Of a stretch of 64,000 bases of DNA, positions 45,335-56,870 are shown one piece after another (the stretch's first letter is position 1; the number at the start of each line of letters is the position of its first letter). Where the stretch lies: assembly GCA_035578175.1 (NCBI GenBank), contig JAQMRL010000001.1, positions 238,839,038-238,903,037 of the forward strand. Direction: 5' to 3'. The position numbers and the translations under genes are program-made. The notes below the pieces were generated by a model. The model saw only the letters and a list, made by a program, of their open reading frames with translations, had not been told where the DNA came from and did no database searches. Source of the DNA: Catonia carolina (taxonomy: Eukaryota; Arthropoda; Insecta; Hemiptera; Achilidae).

Positions 45335-46239
45335 GATATATTAATATATTTAGAGCGTTAGAATAGTTAGAGATAATAATACATTTATTGCGGTTAAGAA
45401 ACGATTTTAATAGTTGATTTAAAAAAAATAAACATAGTATAAAGCGCACAAGAGACCTAATCAATTATTTTGCTGAAAACGTTAATAGTAATCACGAGAA
45501 AGGCATTCTTTGAACAACAAACAAATCCAGACAGATATATTAATTGGAAAACCTATATCCTGAGGGATTTCATTCAGGTAATGATGTCGACGATGATTAC
45601 TTATTAATATGAAATTAATTTGTGATAATAGCTATTGGCAGTAGTAATAATAATATTAATAATGGAATAATATTAACAAGGCTGTATTATTATATAATAA
45701 TCACTTAATGGCAATTATTGCTAAGTACCTTCATATGTGTTAGTGCTAGCATGTATAGGTAATCGTTGTAAATGGAATAGTTTAATAACAATATTATACA
45801 ATCTAGTAGTATTAATATTTAGGATTATAAAATTTTTACTGTTATGATCTTTATTATTAGGCTCAAATTTGAGTGGTTGTATGTGAATAAAAATTATTAT
45901 TATTTGAATATACTCTTACTGTACATAAATATCAGAAGAAGAAAAAATTATTTTATTGATGTAGAGAAGTGACCCTCTCTATACAACTTAAGAGCGTTAA
46001 GTGCTATTAATCAAAATACTATTTTATAGATATCACGGAGAAATTCGAATACCGATTACAATAATATGTGTTGTATGAAAGATGTCACTACCTTTGGTAT
46101 CCTTAGGCATAAGTCACCAAAATACAAATAGTTTAGTTTTTCTGTAAGAATTTCTTAAGTGTTTCTAAGGTTTCCATTTTTATTACAACAGGAAATCTAG
46201 ATAGAGTTTGTTTGCCAAGAAACATTTAATAGTTTTATT
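45335..46239. other. No gene seen
   Basis: A+T-rich, with many TAATAATA runs (45640-45700). Confidence 0.35.
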
Positions 46240-46250
46240 ATGGATGAATA

Positions 46251-46607
46251 TAACTCAATCAGTTCATTGCAGGGCTAAAATAAATAGTTCTGTTTTATAT
46301 CACATGGTCAGCCAATTAAATGCCAATCATTTAAGAACATAAGAGGTAGAGGTACAATAGACAGTAATCAGAGTTGTCTTCTTTGAAAGTAATGAATTTC
46401 ATTATACAGCCAGACCCTGTGGTTATGAAGTGAAGGTGTCATTTACAGAGTGGAAAATATGTGTTTTTCTGAGGGCCCAGCTTGTTGATAAGCGTATTCT
46501 TTCGACTCAGTGAGGGAGGCAATTTTAAACCACCTCACTCCTCGTTTTACTTAGTAAAACTTCTACAGGTTCAAACGAGCCTTCTGGCTGATAACCTAAA
46601 CAACAAC
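46251..46607 (+). repeat. AAC-tailed SINE-like element, copy 4 (slightly 5'-truncated)
   Basis: 357 bp flanked by a perfect 11-bp direct repeat ATGGATGAATA (46240-46250 and 46608-46618). It starts inside the family (TAACTCAATCAGTTCATTGC) and ends CTAAACAACAAC. Confidence 0.9.
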
Positions 46608-46618
46608 ATGGATGAATA

Positions 46619-48294
46619 AGTAATAGAATAACTGGTACATATATCTTGGACGGAGAATTTACCCATCGATGCACCTCCACTGGATCTTGTGTTAAGTAAT
46701 ATGTTTTTTTATCTCCAAAAAAATATTTGTTGGATGTTTTCGTCATAGTCTTTTTGGTATTTATAAGTCATCTAGGTGGTTCACTCCCAAAAAGTTGGGA
46801 TGATTTTTTAATTTAGTGCGATGTGTTGAGAAGTATTTCAATATTTCGTGTTTAACTGTTAGTGTGTTTATATCAGTGTGTAAAATTTTATTTGAGATTT
46901 ACAATGGTGATTGAGTAAGCGTTGCGAGAATTTTAGATTGATCTCTTTAAATTATGTCTACGTTATACTAATTACTGGCTGTTCCCCAAAGCAAAGTCCA
47001 TAAGTCATATGGGCTTCAGAATGGTCTCATATACAGGAATTATGGTTGAAAAGGAAACCTTCGATCTCTTCTCTATGATCTAGTAAACCAAGGTTTCTAA
47101 GATTAAATTTGAGTTTTTAGGTTTCAGTTTTTTAGATAATTGGGGAGTTTGAGAATCAGTGAAGATTTAGTTAAGATGGTAATTTTAAATAGCAAAATCA
47201 GGAGGAAAGTTCCAAATATTAATTTTTGATTTTTAAGAATATAATGCAGTTCTTGATGTGCATTTCTAACAAGAAAAACAATGTATTTTATTATTTTGTA
47301 TCGTTCACGTCATAAAAATAAAAAATAAAATTTGTAACTTACCCAAAAATGCATTCAATAGGTACCAAATGTATTCTGCTTACCTATAAACAAGAAAAAA
47401 GAATTAAGTTGATAAAATAACTTGATTATAATGTTTTTCACTGTTGATGAGCTCTGCTGTTAAGCGAGATTAGAACAAACAGAACGTTTTTCACCGTTGT
47501 CAGATTGTATGAATGTATCAGCTGGACAAACATGTCACGCGCATGCGTATAAGAGCACTCGTGTCTTGCATCTCGTACTGAACACGTCGATTATAGAGCA
47601 CGATTACATGAAATACTTTATAAAATAATCAGCTGGTTGCATGTTCATAGGTTATAATTGTTATTGAAAGACCAAAAATATGGGTGACAAAATATATAAC
47701 AGAGCTACGAAAGCAAGTATTGGTAACATTGCTGGCAAGTCATTGGCTAGCTATGAAGTGGGTAGAAGGCGATGCCTACGTTCAGAGCTCATCAACTTTG
47801 GAAAATAGTATAGACTAGAATTTTAATTATACTAAAATCTACTAATCATTAAATTCTGTGTAATTTACTATTTTTATTTGACTCGATTTACTGGAGTCTT
47901 TACAAGTTTATCACTGCCAAGTAACTAAACTTTGTTAGTTTATTTAACCCATATTCTTTAAACTGATTGTAAATATATTTTAAATAAAACAAAAATTGTT
48001 TGATTGGTCGAAAATTAAGATAAATAATTTTAGTTTTCAATTGTTTTTTTAAATATTTAGATGTCCATTTTGAATATTGTACTATTAAATGTATAACTAT
48101 GGAAAGATCTTATTGAATTTTTGGGTATAATGTAATTTCTTTTTTCATGGTTGGAAAGCCTATATCAAGTTGATTTGATGAAAGTGCACTTCAAAAGTAA
48201 TAAAATTTGTTGTTATTAATATCCCAAATATGGCCAATTCTCAGAGGAAAGGAATAAATAAATATAAAATGATAGGATTAAATAATAGTTTTCT
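46619..48294. other. No gene seen
   Basis: A+T-rich; no supported feature. Confidence 0.4.
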
Positions 48295-48324
48295 ATCTCT
48301 CTGTATCTCTCTGTTTTGCTTAAA

Positions 48325-49351
48325 ATAAAACGTGGGGTCCGCCAAGGGTGTGTTTTCTCACCGCTTCTGTTTAACTTGTACTCCGAAAGGATCATAGCAA
48401 AAGCTCTAGAAGGATTTTTTTTTTTTTTTGGTTTAACGTCCGACTGTTTTGCAAATTGCTGCTAATGCAGACGGTGAAGGATGAAATGAATTTTTTGTAA
48501 CGTATGAAAAAATGCCATGCCTAGAAGGAGAAACAGCGGGCATTGTCATGAATGGTACTCCTATAAACAACCTGCGATACGCAGACGACACGGTATTGCT
48601 CGCCGAAAGCATAGAAAGTCTGCAAAGAATGCTGAACAACATAATTAAAGCCAGTGAAGAGTATGGGCTTACATTAAACGCTAAGAAGACAAAAAACATG
48701 GTCATTGCTAAGGGAGAAAATCCACAGGAACAACTTTTTGCTGGGCAAGACAGAATCGAACAAGTGGAAGCCTATAATTATCTGGGAACCCGAGTCAATT
48801 GCAGTGCAAGCCACCTGCCAGAAATAAAGATCAGAATTGAAAAGGCTAGGGCAGCATTCCTAAAAATGAGACCTCTTCTATCGACCCGCAACCTGAGCCT
48901 CGAAACCAGGACCCGCCTTTTGAAGTGCTACGTCTTTCCCATCCTCTTGTATGGGGTAAAGGCGTGGACACTCACCAAAGAATGTGAGAACCGTCTACAA
49001 GCGTTTGAAATGTGGACCTACCGGAGGATGCTTCGAATATCGTGGACAGACAGGGTCACAAATATGGAGGTCCAAAGAAGAATGGGGAAAGAGCTGGAAA
49101 TCTTGCAGAGCGTAAAGATAAGAAAACTGACATACCTTGAACACATCATGAGGGGGCCTAAATATGAGATTCTGCATCTCATAATTCAAGGGAAACTCGT
49201 TGGTAAACGCTCGGTGGGACGCAGACGAATATCCTGGTTAAGAAATCTTAGAGAAGCGTTTAACTGCTCGTCGCATGACCTTTTCAGAGCAGTGGACAAG
49301 GTGCGACTGACCATGATGATAGCCAACCTTCGTAATGAAGAAGGCACCTGA
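48325..49351 (+). pseudogene. LINE reverse transcriptase, C-terminal half
   Basis: RGVRQGCVFSP (RT motif before the active site), then after the insertion GIVMNGTPINNLRYADDTVL with the YADD active-site motif, LRLTLNAKKTK-type thumb region (YGLTLNAKKTKNMVIAKGE), YNYLGTRV, RLLKCYVFPILLYGVKAWTL, FEMWTYRRMLRISWTDRV, VGRRRISWLRNLRE and MMIANLRNEEG. The 279-codon frame from 48512 begins in inserted sequence, so its Met is not a real start. Endonuclease and the RT fingers are missing. Confidence 0.85.
48415..48520 (-). repeat. SINE fragment nested in the LINE, 9-bp duplication
   Basis: 106 bp beginning with about 15 T on the plus strand (its poly(A) on the minus strand), flanked by CTAGAAGGA at 48406-48414 and 48521-48529. 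The body (GAAGGATGAAATGAATTTTT) is shared with 38985-39164, but the copy is truncated before the tRNA-like head. Removing insert and one duplication joins the LINE frame as KALEG-ETAGIV. Confidence 0.9.
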
Positions 49352-49370
49352 AGAAGAAGATCTCTCTGTA

Positions 49371-50100
49371 GAATAGCAGTCTATGCTCCAGAATATCATT
49401 GATCTAATCTGAGGTCAAGCTTAATAAGTCAATTGTTAAAGAATTCAAAGAAATAATTCTAAAAAAAAAATCATAATGAATTATCAAAATAAATAAATTC
49501 TAATTAAATTAAAATTATTCTAAATCATAACTAAATATATCAAGCTAAATTGTAAGAAGAAATCATGTCATCAATAGTTATAAAACTATTTCAATAAAAT
49601 CAATTCAATATATGTAACATCAATTTTTGTTTAATTAATTAAAAGTTTTCGTTCATTAAAAATTTCATTTATTTCATCAATCAATTCTTTTTTTATTTCA
49701 ACTTTACAACTCTGAATAAACGATAGTTTTCTATTTCTAATAAACTATCCAATAGTTTTCAACGTACTTTTGATATAAATTTAGACGAACAACTTAAACA
49801 ACTTTAGACTCCACAAATGCTTTATGACTACTTACCAAGTTATCGAGCCCTGAACTAGTTTCCAATTGTTGGATTATTATGTAATGAAACTTTTATCGGA
49901 TATAGGTAATAATTTATTATACAAATCCCTCTACACAGATTATTCAATAGAATTTATATAATGAATTAATCGGTAGTTTCAGCGATGCACCAACAAGTTA
50001 GTACGAAATTTATCCAATAGTAGAAACTAATTTGCAAATTGATAAGTTGTCCTGCGGTTTAAAATTGCGTTTGATAAATTGTTTTATTTCCATAAACGAT
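49371..50100. other. No gene seen
   Basis: A+T-rich. Confidence 0.35.
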
Positions 50101-50101
50101 T

Positions 50102-50469
50102 AAATTATTTGCACTCCATTTGCTAGTTCCAGGGCTTTAAAAATAGTTCTGTTTCTTATCTCACGGTTAAGTAAATTATATGACCGAAGCATTTAAGAAC
50201 AGAAGAGGTAAATATGTAAAATATACTAGTCAGCATTATCTACTGTGAGAGTAATGAATTTCACTATACAGCCAGATCCTGCGGTAAATGAAGTAAAGGT
50301 GTCATTTGCAGGGTGGAAAATAGGTGCTTTTTCAGAAGGCTTGGCATGTTGATAAGCATACTTTTCCACTCAGTGAGGAAGGAAAATGTAATTACCTTAT
50401 TCCTCGTTTTACTTAGTAAAGCCTTTAGAGGTCCAAACCACCCATTCGGCTGAAGACCTAAACAACACA
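50102..50469 (+). repeat. AAC-tailed SINE-like element, copy 5, diverged
   Basis: It matches the family from ATTATTTGCACTCC to CCTAAACAACAC, with more substitutions than the other copies. No clear duplication. The minus-strand frame 50264-50470 is chance. Confidence 0.8.
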
Positions 50470-50471
50470 AA

Positions 50472-51538
50472 TATTTTTTATTGTATGGAAAATTCTAAGA
50501 CTGCGCACCCATTGTGTTTTCTCGTAAACCTATATTTAAATAATAGCTAGGCCTATAGCCAATCGGAGATAACTTACGCGTCTCGACGTCACGTATTTAA
50601 AATTGTACAAAAGGTTCAGGAAAAGACTTTTAAATTATACTTATTCATATGACGCAACGTAAATTCTCGCGATCTACAAGGAATCACACAAAAATGACTG
50701 AAATGTTGATGGGGGTATAAACATGATCCATTAACACGATACTAATACAAAAAATTAATTCACAATTTTAATTTTCTTGAGCACTATCACTGGGTTGTGT
50801 CGTTGTCTACGCAAGAAACACCATTTATATGTAGTTACATATTTTTTTTAATAAGTAGTACATCATACTGTCATTGTCATAGCACAGCCGCAAAATTAAA
50901 TATCTTTTATAAGAAAATAATATATTTTCACGTAGTTCATTCATAATTTTGGTTTTTTTGTTAATAAAAGTTGTATTTATTTTTAAAAAAACTTCTTTAT
51001 TTCTTAAGAACCTATTTTATAAATAAGAGTTTACGTACATTGGTACTTAATTTAATAAAATGTCAGTGGTGTCGAGACATGATCCATTAATACGTTCATT
51101 AAATAATTGAAAATGATTAATTCACAATTATTTTAAAATAATTATTTTGAAGACTGTCAGTGGGCTGTGCCATTCTCCAAGTAATTAACACCGTTTATGT
51201 TTAGTTATATAATTTTTTTTAATGGTATATACTGAGATCATTCTTGCTCGTTGTCGTTGAATAGCTTCAAAATTAAATATTTTATATAAGAACTTGACAC
51301 ATTTTCGAGTAGTTTCTTCATAATTTTGTTTTTTAAGATAAATAAAAATTTTATTTCTTTTTAAAAAACTTGTTTTATTCATGAATATTGTATATTTCTT
51401 TTATAAAAACTTCTTTAATTCACGAGTATTGGAAATTTCAACATTTTTAAACCTATTTGATAAATAAAAGTTTATGTGCTTTTCTATTAAATTTAATACG
51501 GATAAAATTATGTTAAAACGTAAGTCATTTTTACAGGT
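50472..51538. other. No gene seen
   Basis: A+T-rich. 50700-51000 and 51055-51370 look like diverged tandem copies: both have CATGATCCATTAA, then AATTCACAATT, then ACTGTCAGTGGG or CTATCACTGGG. Confidence 0.4.
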
Positions 51539-51540
51539 TT

Positions 51541-52470
51541 TTTTTTTGGTAAGTAGTAATTTTTACTTTTTCTTGCCTATATGAATATATGGAAAGGAAT
51601 GTATTGTTTTCATGTCGATTTTTCGAAATTGAGTTTTCTGACCTCTTGTACCCCAAAAAAAAAACAATGTTATGAGCGATTGGTGTGTGCGCGCGAGCGC
51701 GTGTGTGAGTGAACGGAATATCTCAAGAACGAAACATCGTACGAACTTGAAACTTAAAACTGAAGTTAGATACTACAACCGGACCCGACACGAACATTTT
51801 CATGAAAATCGTTCAACTGGAAATAGTTTATTCATGTAATTTTTCACTTTTTTGCTATTTTCTCAAAAACGGCTCCTACAATTTTTTTTAAATGCCAATA
51901 TTTTCTACATTTTTTATGCTTTACAACATAGGGTAGGCGCCATGTCTACTGAAATTCTTGGGGAGACTGTTTTCTCGTAAACAAATTGTTTTTTTTTAAG
52001 ATTTCAGCTTTAATATGCATTTTAGCACAACAAAAATGTATATAATAAAAGTTGTAGAGAATTTAAAAACATACAACTTTTACTTAAAACATTTTTTTGT
52101 ATAACGCTTAGTTTAGCTGTAACTTGTGATTTTCTGTTTTTTTCATGAAAATTTGTAATTTCAGCCTTAGTATACATTTTACGACCAAAGTGTATAATAA
52201 AATTTATAGAAAATAAAACGATCTACAACTTTTATTTAGAGAATTTTGTCGACAGAGCCTAGTTTAGCGTGAAAGAGTGATTTTCTCTAATTTTAAGCCA
52301 AACTGAGGTTGATTTTCATTTTGCGTCGTTCAGTCATGATTAAAATTAGGTTATGTTTATTGAAGTTAATTTTTTTGTTTATTTCTAATATTTTATTACT
52401 AATGTTAGGTTTTATTGTTAATTATTTGCATTGGCTAGAGAAATTTGTGTGAGTGTTCCACACCAGATGA
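51541..52470 (-). repeat. ~0.7-1 kb interspersed repeat, copy B
   Basis: Complement of copies A and C: TTCATGTCGATTTTTCGAAA, GAGCGATTGGTGTGTG with a GT/GC microsatellite (51687-51710), GAAATTCTTGGGGAGACTGT, TTAGCGTGAAAGAGTGATTT, CATGATTAAAATTAGGTTAT and GTGAGTGTTCCACACCAGA. It is longer than copy A and preserves the distal part also found in copy C. Confidence 0.85.
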
Positions 52471-54566
52471 ATTTTTGATCAGAACGTACTTTTGTCGTCG
52501 GGAGTTCAGAAGAATAAAATTTAGGTGGTCGAACTTGGTAGGGAAATTAGAGTGAAGTTTTATTCATTAGAGGGTTGGTTTTTGTAGTAGTAAAAGTTTG
52601 TGTTGGCTATTTGCCCGTAGGGGAGGTAACAACCGTAGAGTGGTAATCTACGTCTGTGTGCAAGTTTATAATAATAAGTAATGCGTATCTATGTGTGTGT
52701 GTTAAATGTAAACGTCGTTATCAGATATGTTATAACCCCCCTCGCCGTAATAGTACTTTTGCTTTACCCATGGTCCGGCAAACATTAAAATAATTAGTTC
52801 ATTAATTCAGATGTGAAGTGTGCTGACTAGGCAACGCGAAGCATTTGCTTTAGGGAGGACGGGTTCAGGGGGTTCCAGTTTTATGTAGAGAGTACTTCAC
52901 CACTGATCTCGACCGTCCTATCGTAACATCCTTCCTCCTCCCTCAAACTCTTTCCTATTTTTCCACATTTTTAAAACTCATCCGACATTACCTTTCATTC
53001 AAACCACACTACATTCAAAACAACATTCTATTGCACCGTTTCGAGAGATAGAAAAAACTCGACCTGATGAAGGGCGTTTATCTAACGATGTATCAGTTTT
53101 TCTCTAAAAAACAAAACACCCTTTTTCCGGATTATACATTACAGATAGAGAGGGTCTTAATAAAATGTCTTTTATACGTGTCGTCATTCTGTTTTCCACT
53201 ATATGTATTCCGACTTCAATATACCTCTCTCATTTCAATGTATATATATACATATATAGAGGCTAAAGCCATTCAAGCATAACAAGGTACAATTTGAAAT
53301 GTTTTTCTCCTTGTGAGTTTTCCCTTTCATGTGTTTGCCCTTAATTAATTGCACAACTGGCCCACCCTTTCCCTTATATGTATATCCCTTACTTTTATTT
53401 CACTTTTCAATGATAAAACGACACTAGGGATGAACACACGGTTGCATATATATCTTTATACACATATACATGCTAACAAAGTAGGGGTACAATTTTACAA
53501 AGCGACGACGTCAAATTAACTTTGACAATATTTCAACGTGTTTCACCTCTTTTACCTTTTATACTTTTGATTTAATTTAATTTTATCTTCAATTTAGATT
53601 TAATAATCGTTGTTGTTGTGTTTTTTCTTTCTTTACTTTTTATTATAACTTTTTCTTTTTTATTTACACTTGTTAATTTACTTTTTGATAGTCAGCGAAA
53701 ATGTTTTATGTCATCAGATCATGTACCTAATGTAACATTACAAAATACGAGCATATTGTCAACTATAAAACATTCTTTCCTTGGTTTAACTAGATACAAA
53801 TTTGCAATTATTATTTTATAATATTTTACTTAAAGGAATACATAAAAATATTTTTATAAGGTATTGTGAAAATTCTGTGTAATCATTACAACATAAAGGT
53901 GTATTATAAACTAGAGATAATATCTAATATAAAATACAAACCAGAAATAATAATAAAAGTGTATTATAAACCAGAGAGATACGCATATCAAGAAATAAAG
54001 AAACCTGAAAATGATAAATTTTTACGATGTCAAGATTTTATGTAAAACTTGTTTAAAATTTGGTTTGCCAAAGCTGCAGCCTTCAAACAAATTTACTAAA
54101 AGTATACAGAAAAGTTCATACGGTCAACCTTTAGTTGCCTGCTGATCATTTTAAAAGTTTGTATTAATTTGGTTCCGTTCAAGGAAATGAAGAGGAGAAC
54201 ATATTCGTTTTACATCAGCCGAGATAAGCAGAATATCTTGCATTTTTTGGAAGGTATTCACTTTTGACACAATTAGAAGATTTTGGTTTCATAAGAAGAG
54301 TATTAATTAGGAAGGAAATAACTTACTAAGTGGTAAGATTTGATCAAATTAGCTAAATATCTAACTAAAATTACCCGTTATCAACGAATTTGATCATTCG
54401 ATTTTTAATTTCGGAAGCATCAACCCAGCAGACGATCTTTTATGGTCATGCTTTTTCATGTAAGCGTATTCTTTAAATTGGTTTTATTAATAATACGTTG
54501 TTATTTTTGTCATTTAAATTTACTACAACTAGTGTTTTGAAAATATTAAATATGAGATATGACGTC
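52471..54566. other. No gene seen
   Basis: A+T-rich with TA-rich microsatellites (53225-53265, 53440-53470). The frames at 53067 and 53618 look like chance. Confidence 0.4.
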
Positions 54567-55747
54567 ACATTGGAAGCGCAGACGTGTTTTCAATACAATA
54601 AGCTCAGCGTTCACAAGAGCCAAGGCATTACTCTAGACACCAAACTGTGGCTCCTGAGATGCTGTGTGTTTTCAGTTCTTCTGTATGGTGTGAAGATTTA
54701 GACCTTAAACAGGGTGACTACCAAGCTAAAAATCTCCTCAAAGCCTTTGATTTCTATCTGTACAGACGAATCTTGAGAATACCGTGGATGCGAAAACGTA
54801 TGAAAATGGAATCTTAAGAAGAATGAATAATGAGTTAGAAGTAATTAACATCGTAAAATATTGTAACCTTCAATATCTGGGGCACATTATGGGGAATCAA
54901 GAAAGGTATGTAGGACTTCAATACATCCTGAGAAGAAACGATAAAAGGAAAAATAACTCCTAGCCAAAGAATAATTTCCTGACTTTGAATTTGAGGACGT
55001 GGTTTCTTAACACATTCAATGCCGAGCAATTTTGAGGTTTCTCTTCGTTGCGCTGATGTCTTGTGCAGCGTGTTCCCTGCTTGCTTTATTTACGACTGTA
55101 CGTTACTTATATTTTTATAGAATTATTTTAATTTGCAACCTATACGTGGCTTTATCTTTGTAAATACCATAAAAGTTAACGATTGAATAGTTTGTTTTAG
55201 ATTTTTATCCAGATTTATTTTCGACTTATGATAAATGTATTTCTTGATTAAATGTTTCCATTTACTGTTACGATTTACGCGTAATTTATCATAAAATTTT
55301 AAATTACAAATAAAATATTTTTAAAATAAATCCAGAAGAGTAGTATTTTGCATCAATACCTGCAAATATATTAAATTCACAGCTTCAACTGTATCCTGAA
55401 ACCCCATTTAAAATACTATATGAGTATACTAAACGAGGGTATAAAACCGCGAGATAAAAATTCAATAATGAACTGCACGGTTACAAAGAAAATACCTTTC
55501 TGAATGCAATACAATAGAAAAAAATTAAGTCTCACGCCAGCATTTCTTAATATGTCAACAAAACAGAACCCGCTGGGCGAGACGGCAGCCTGGCTGCCTC
55601 CTATCCATGACCCGCTAGGCGAGTCCCTAGCACTAAATGTGTTAAGAGCTCCGCGGAGTTATTCCGGATAGTAACGAACAATGTTAGATTAGAAATGACA
55701 AATCTCAACATCTGAAGCGGATAGGCAAGCTAAGGAGAAGAAGAAGG
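54567..55747 (+). mobile_element. Old AAG-tailed LINE fragment split by a TTAA-flanked element
   Basis: Left part 54567-55010: GITLDTKLWLLRCCVFSVLL, YGVKI-stop-TLNRV, then frameshifted KAFDFYLYRRILRIPW, LQYLGHIMGNQERYVGLQYI and LNLRTWFL. Right part from 55646: SSAELFRIVTNNVRLEMTNL-NI, stop at 55712-55714, and a GAGAAGAAGAAGG tail. The two parts join in frame once the inserted element and one TTAA are removed. No duplication around the whole copy was found. Confidence 0.8.
55011..55641. mobile_element. 631-bp piggyBac-type MITE inserted in a LINE
   Basis: Flanked by TTAA (55007-55010 and 55642-55645). The ends are inverted repeats CACATTCAATGC and, read on the minus strand, CACATTTAGTGC. Near the right end CCCGCTGGGCGAG and CCCGCTAGGCGAG are subterminal direct repeats. 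No transposase is encoded. The host LINE frame proves that the whole 631 bp plus one TTAA is inserted. Confidence 0.9.
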
Positions 55748-55749
55748 CC

Positions 55750-56832
55750 AACAGGAAAACAAAGGAAAGATTTTTACATAGCAAAACGAAAGAATACAAA
55801 CAGATGGTAATAACCGTATATCTAAACTCTGTAAAACTAATAACTGTAGGCTATGTAAATTGATTTGTTTCTATAAACTAATGTAAAATATTCTGTATGT
55901 AATTGATACTAATAATTATTAATAATTTAAAATGAATTATTCCTTGACGAGGATAACCTTAAGGATGAGCCTTTAATTGAAGTTGTGCATTTTAACTAAA
56001 CTTTATTGTTCATTTTGAACTAATATAATATATGAAAGTATATTCAGAACACGCATAAAGGCAAACTGTGAACATCATTCTTATATTGCTTACAAAGGAA
56101 TATAGTTTCTCCTTCTATACTGGATTCCACATAAAACATTTATTTATGTTTCTTGTGAAGTCTACACATTTCAATCGATCAATAGAAAATGAACAGTAGA
56201 ACTGCCGGTAAGTTTCATTCACTTTCTACTACCTCAACTGTATTTAGTCACGCAATTGCTAGGTAATCACTATTTTATATAAAAGCAGAAACGTTGTTTT
56301 TGGCTAAAGCCTTTCCAGAACAGAAACCAATGACTATATTTTCCTGAAATAAATCTCCCTCCTTTATTTTGTCAATTTTTTTTAATCTACCTATTTTTAT
56401 TTCACTAAACCAAGTAATAATTCTTAATTCTATTGGTCAAAAAATGTTTTTACAATGTGAATTGAAATTATTTTATTGGGATTTTAATACTAGATAAATG
56501 AATTGAGATATAAAAGTTATCACAAGTAGATTTTACAAGTCATTGTAATATTTTTGTCTCATTCATTTAACCTCATTTCGAAAATATATAAATGAGTTAA
56601 TTCTTATTAGAAAGCACAAACCATTTTAGTAAACGTCATTTGTGTTTGTATTAACAGGTTTTTCTGACGACAATCACTACTTTAAACCGTATTTAGAAAG
56701 TATTGGTTGGTTCATTTCAGTATAAATAGCTAATTAAATTTAATAAATTTTATTTATTGACATGAAACCTTCTAATTTCACAAAAATGACAAGCATTCAC
56801 GCACAGAATAAAATGCTTATATTATCTTTGAT
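55750..56832. other. No gene seen
   Basis: A+T-rich spacer between two LINE copies. Confidence 0.35.
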
Positions 56833-56870
56833 AGACACTCTTCCAACTCCTATTTCCTTTTTCCTTTATT

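Larger units (their letters stand above)
48306..49359 (+). mobile_element. 5'-truncated AAG-tailed LINE with an inserted SINE
   Basis: Flanked by a perfect 11-bp repeat ATCTCTCTGTA (48295-48305 and 49360-49370). The LINE begins inside the reverse transcriptase (IKRGVRQGCVFSPLLFNLYS, 48328 onward), is interrupted at 48415-48520, and continues to the stop after NEEGT and the tail GAAGAAGAAG. Apart from the insertion the frame is intact, so the copy is comparatively young. Confidence 0.9.
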
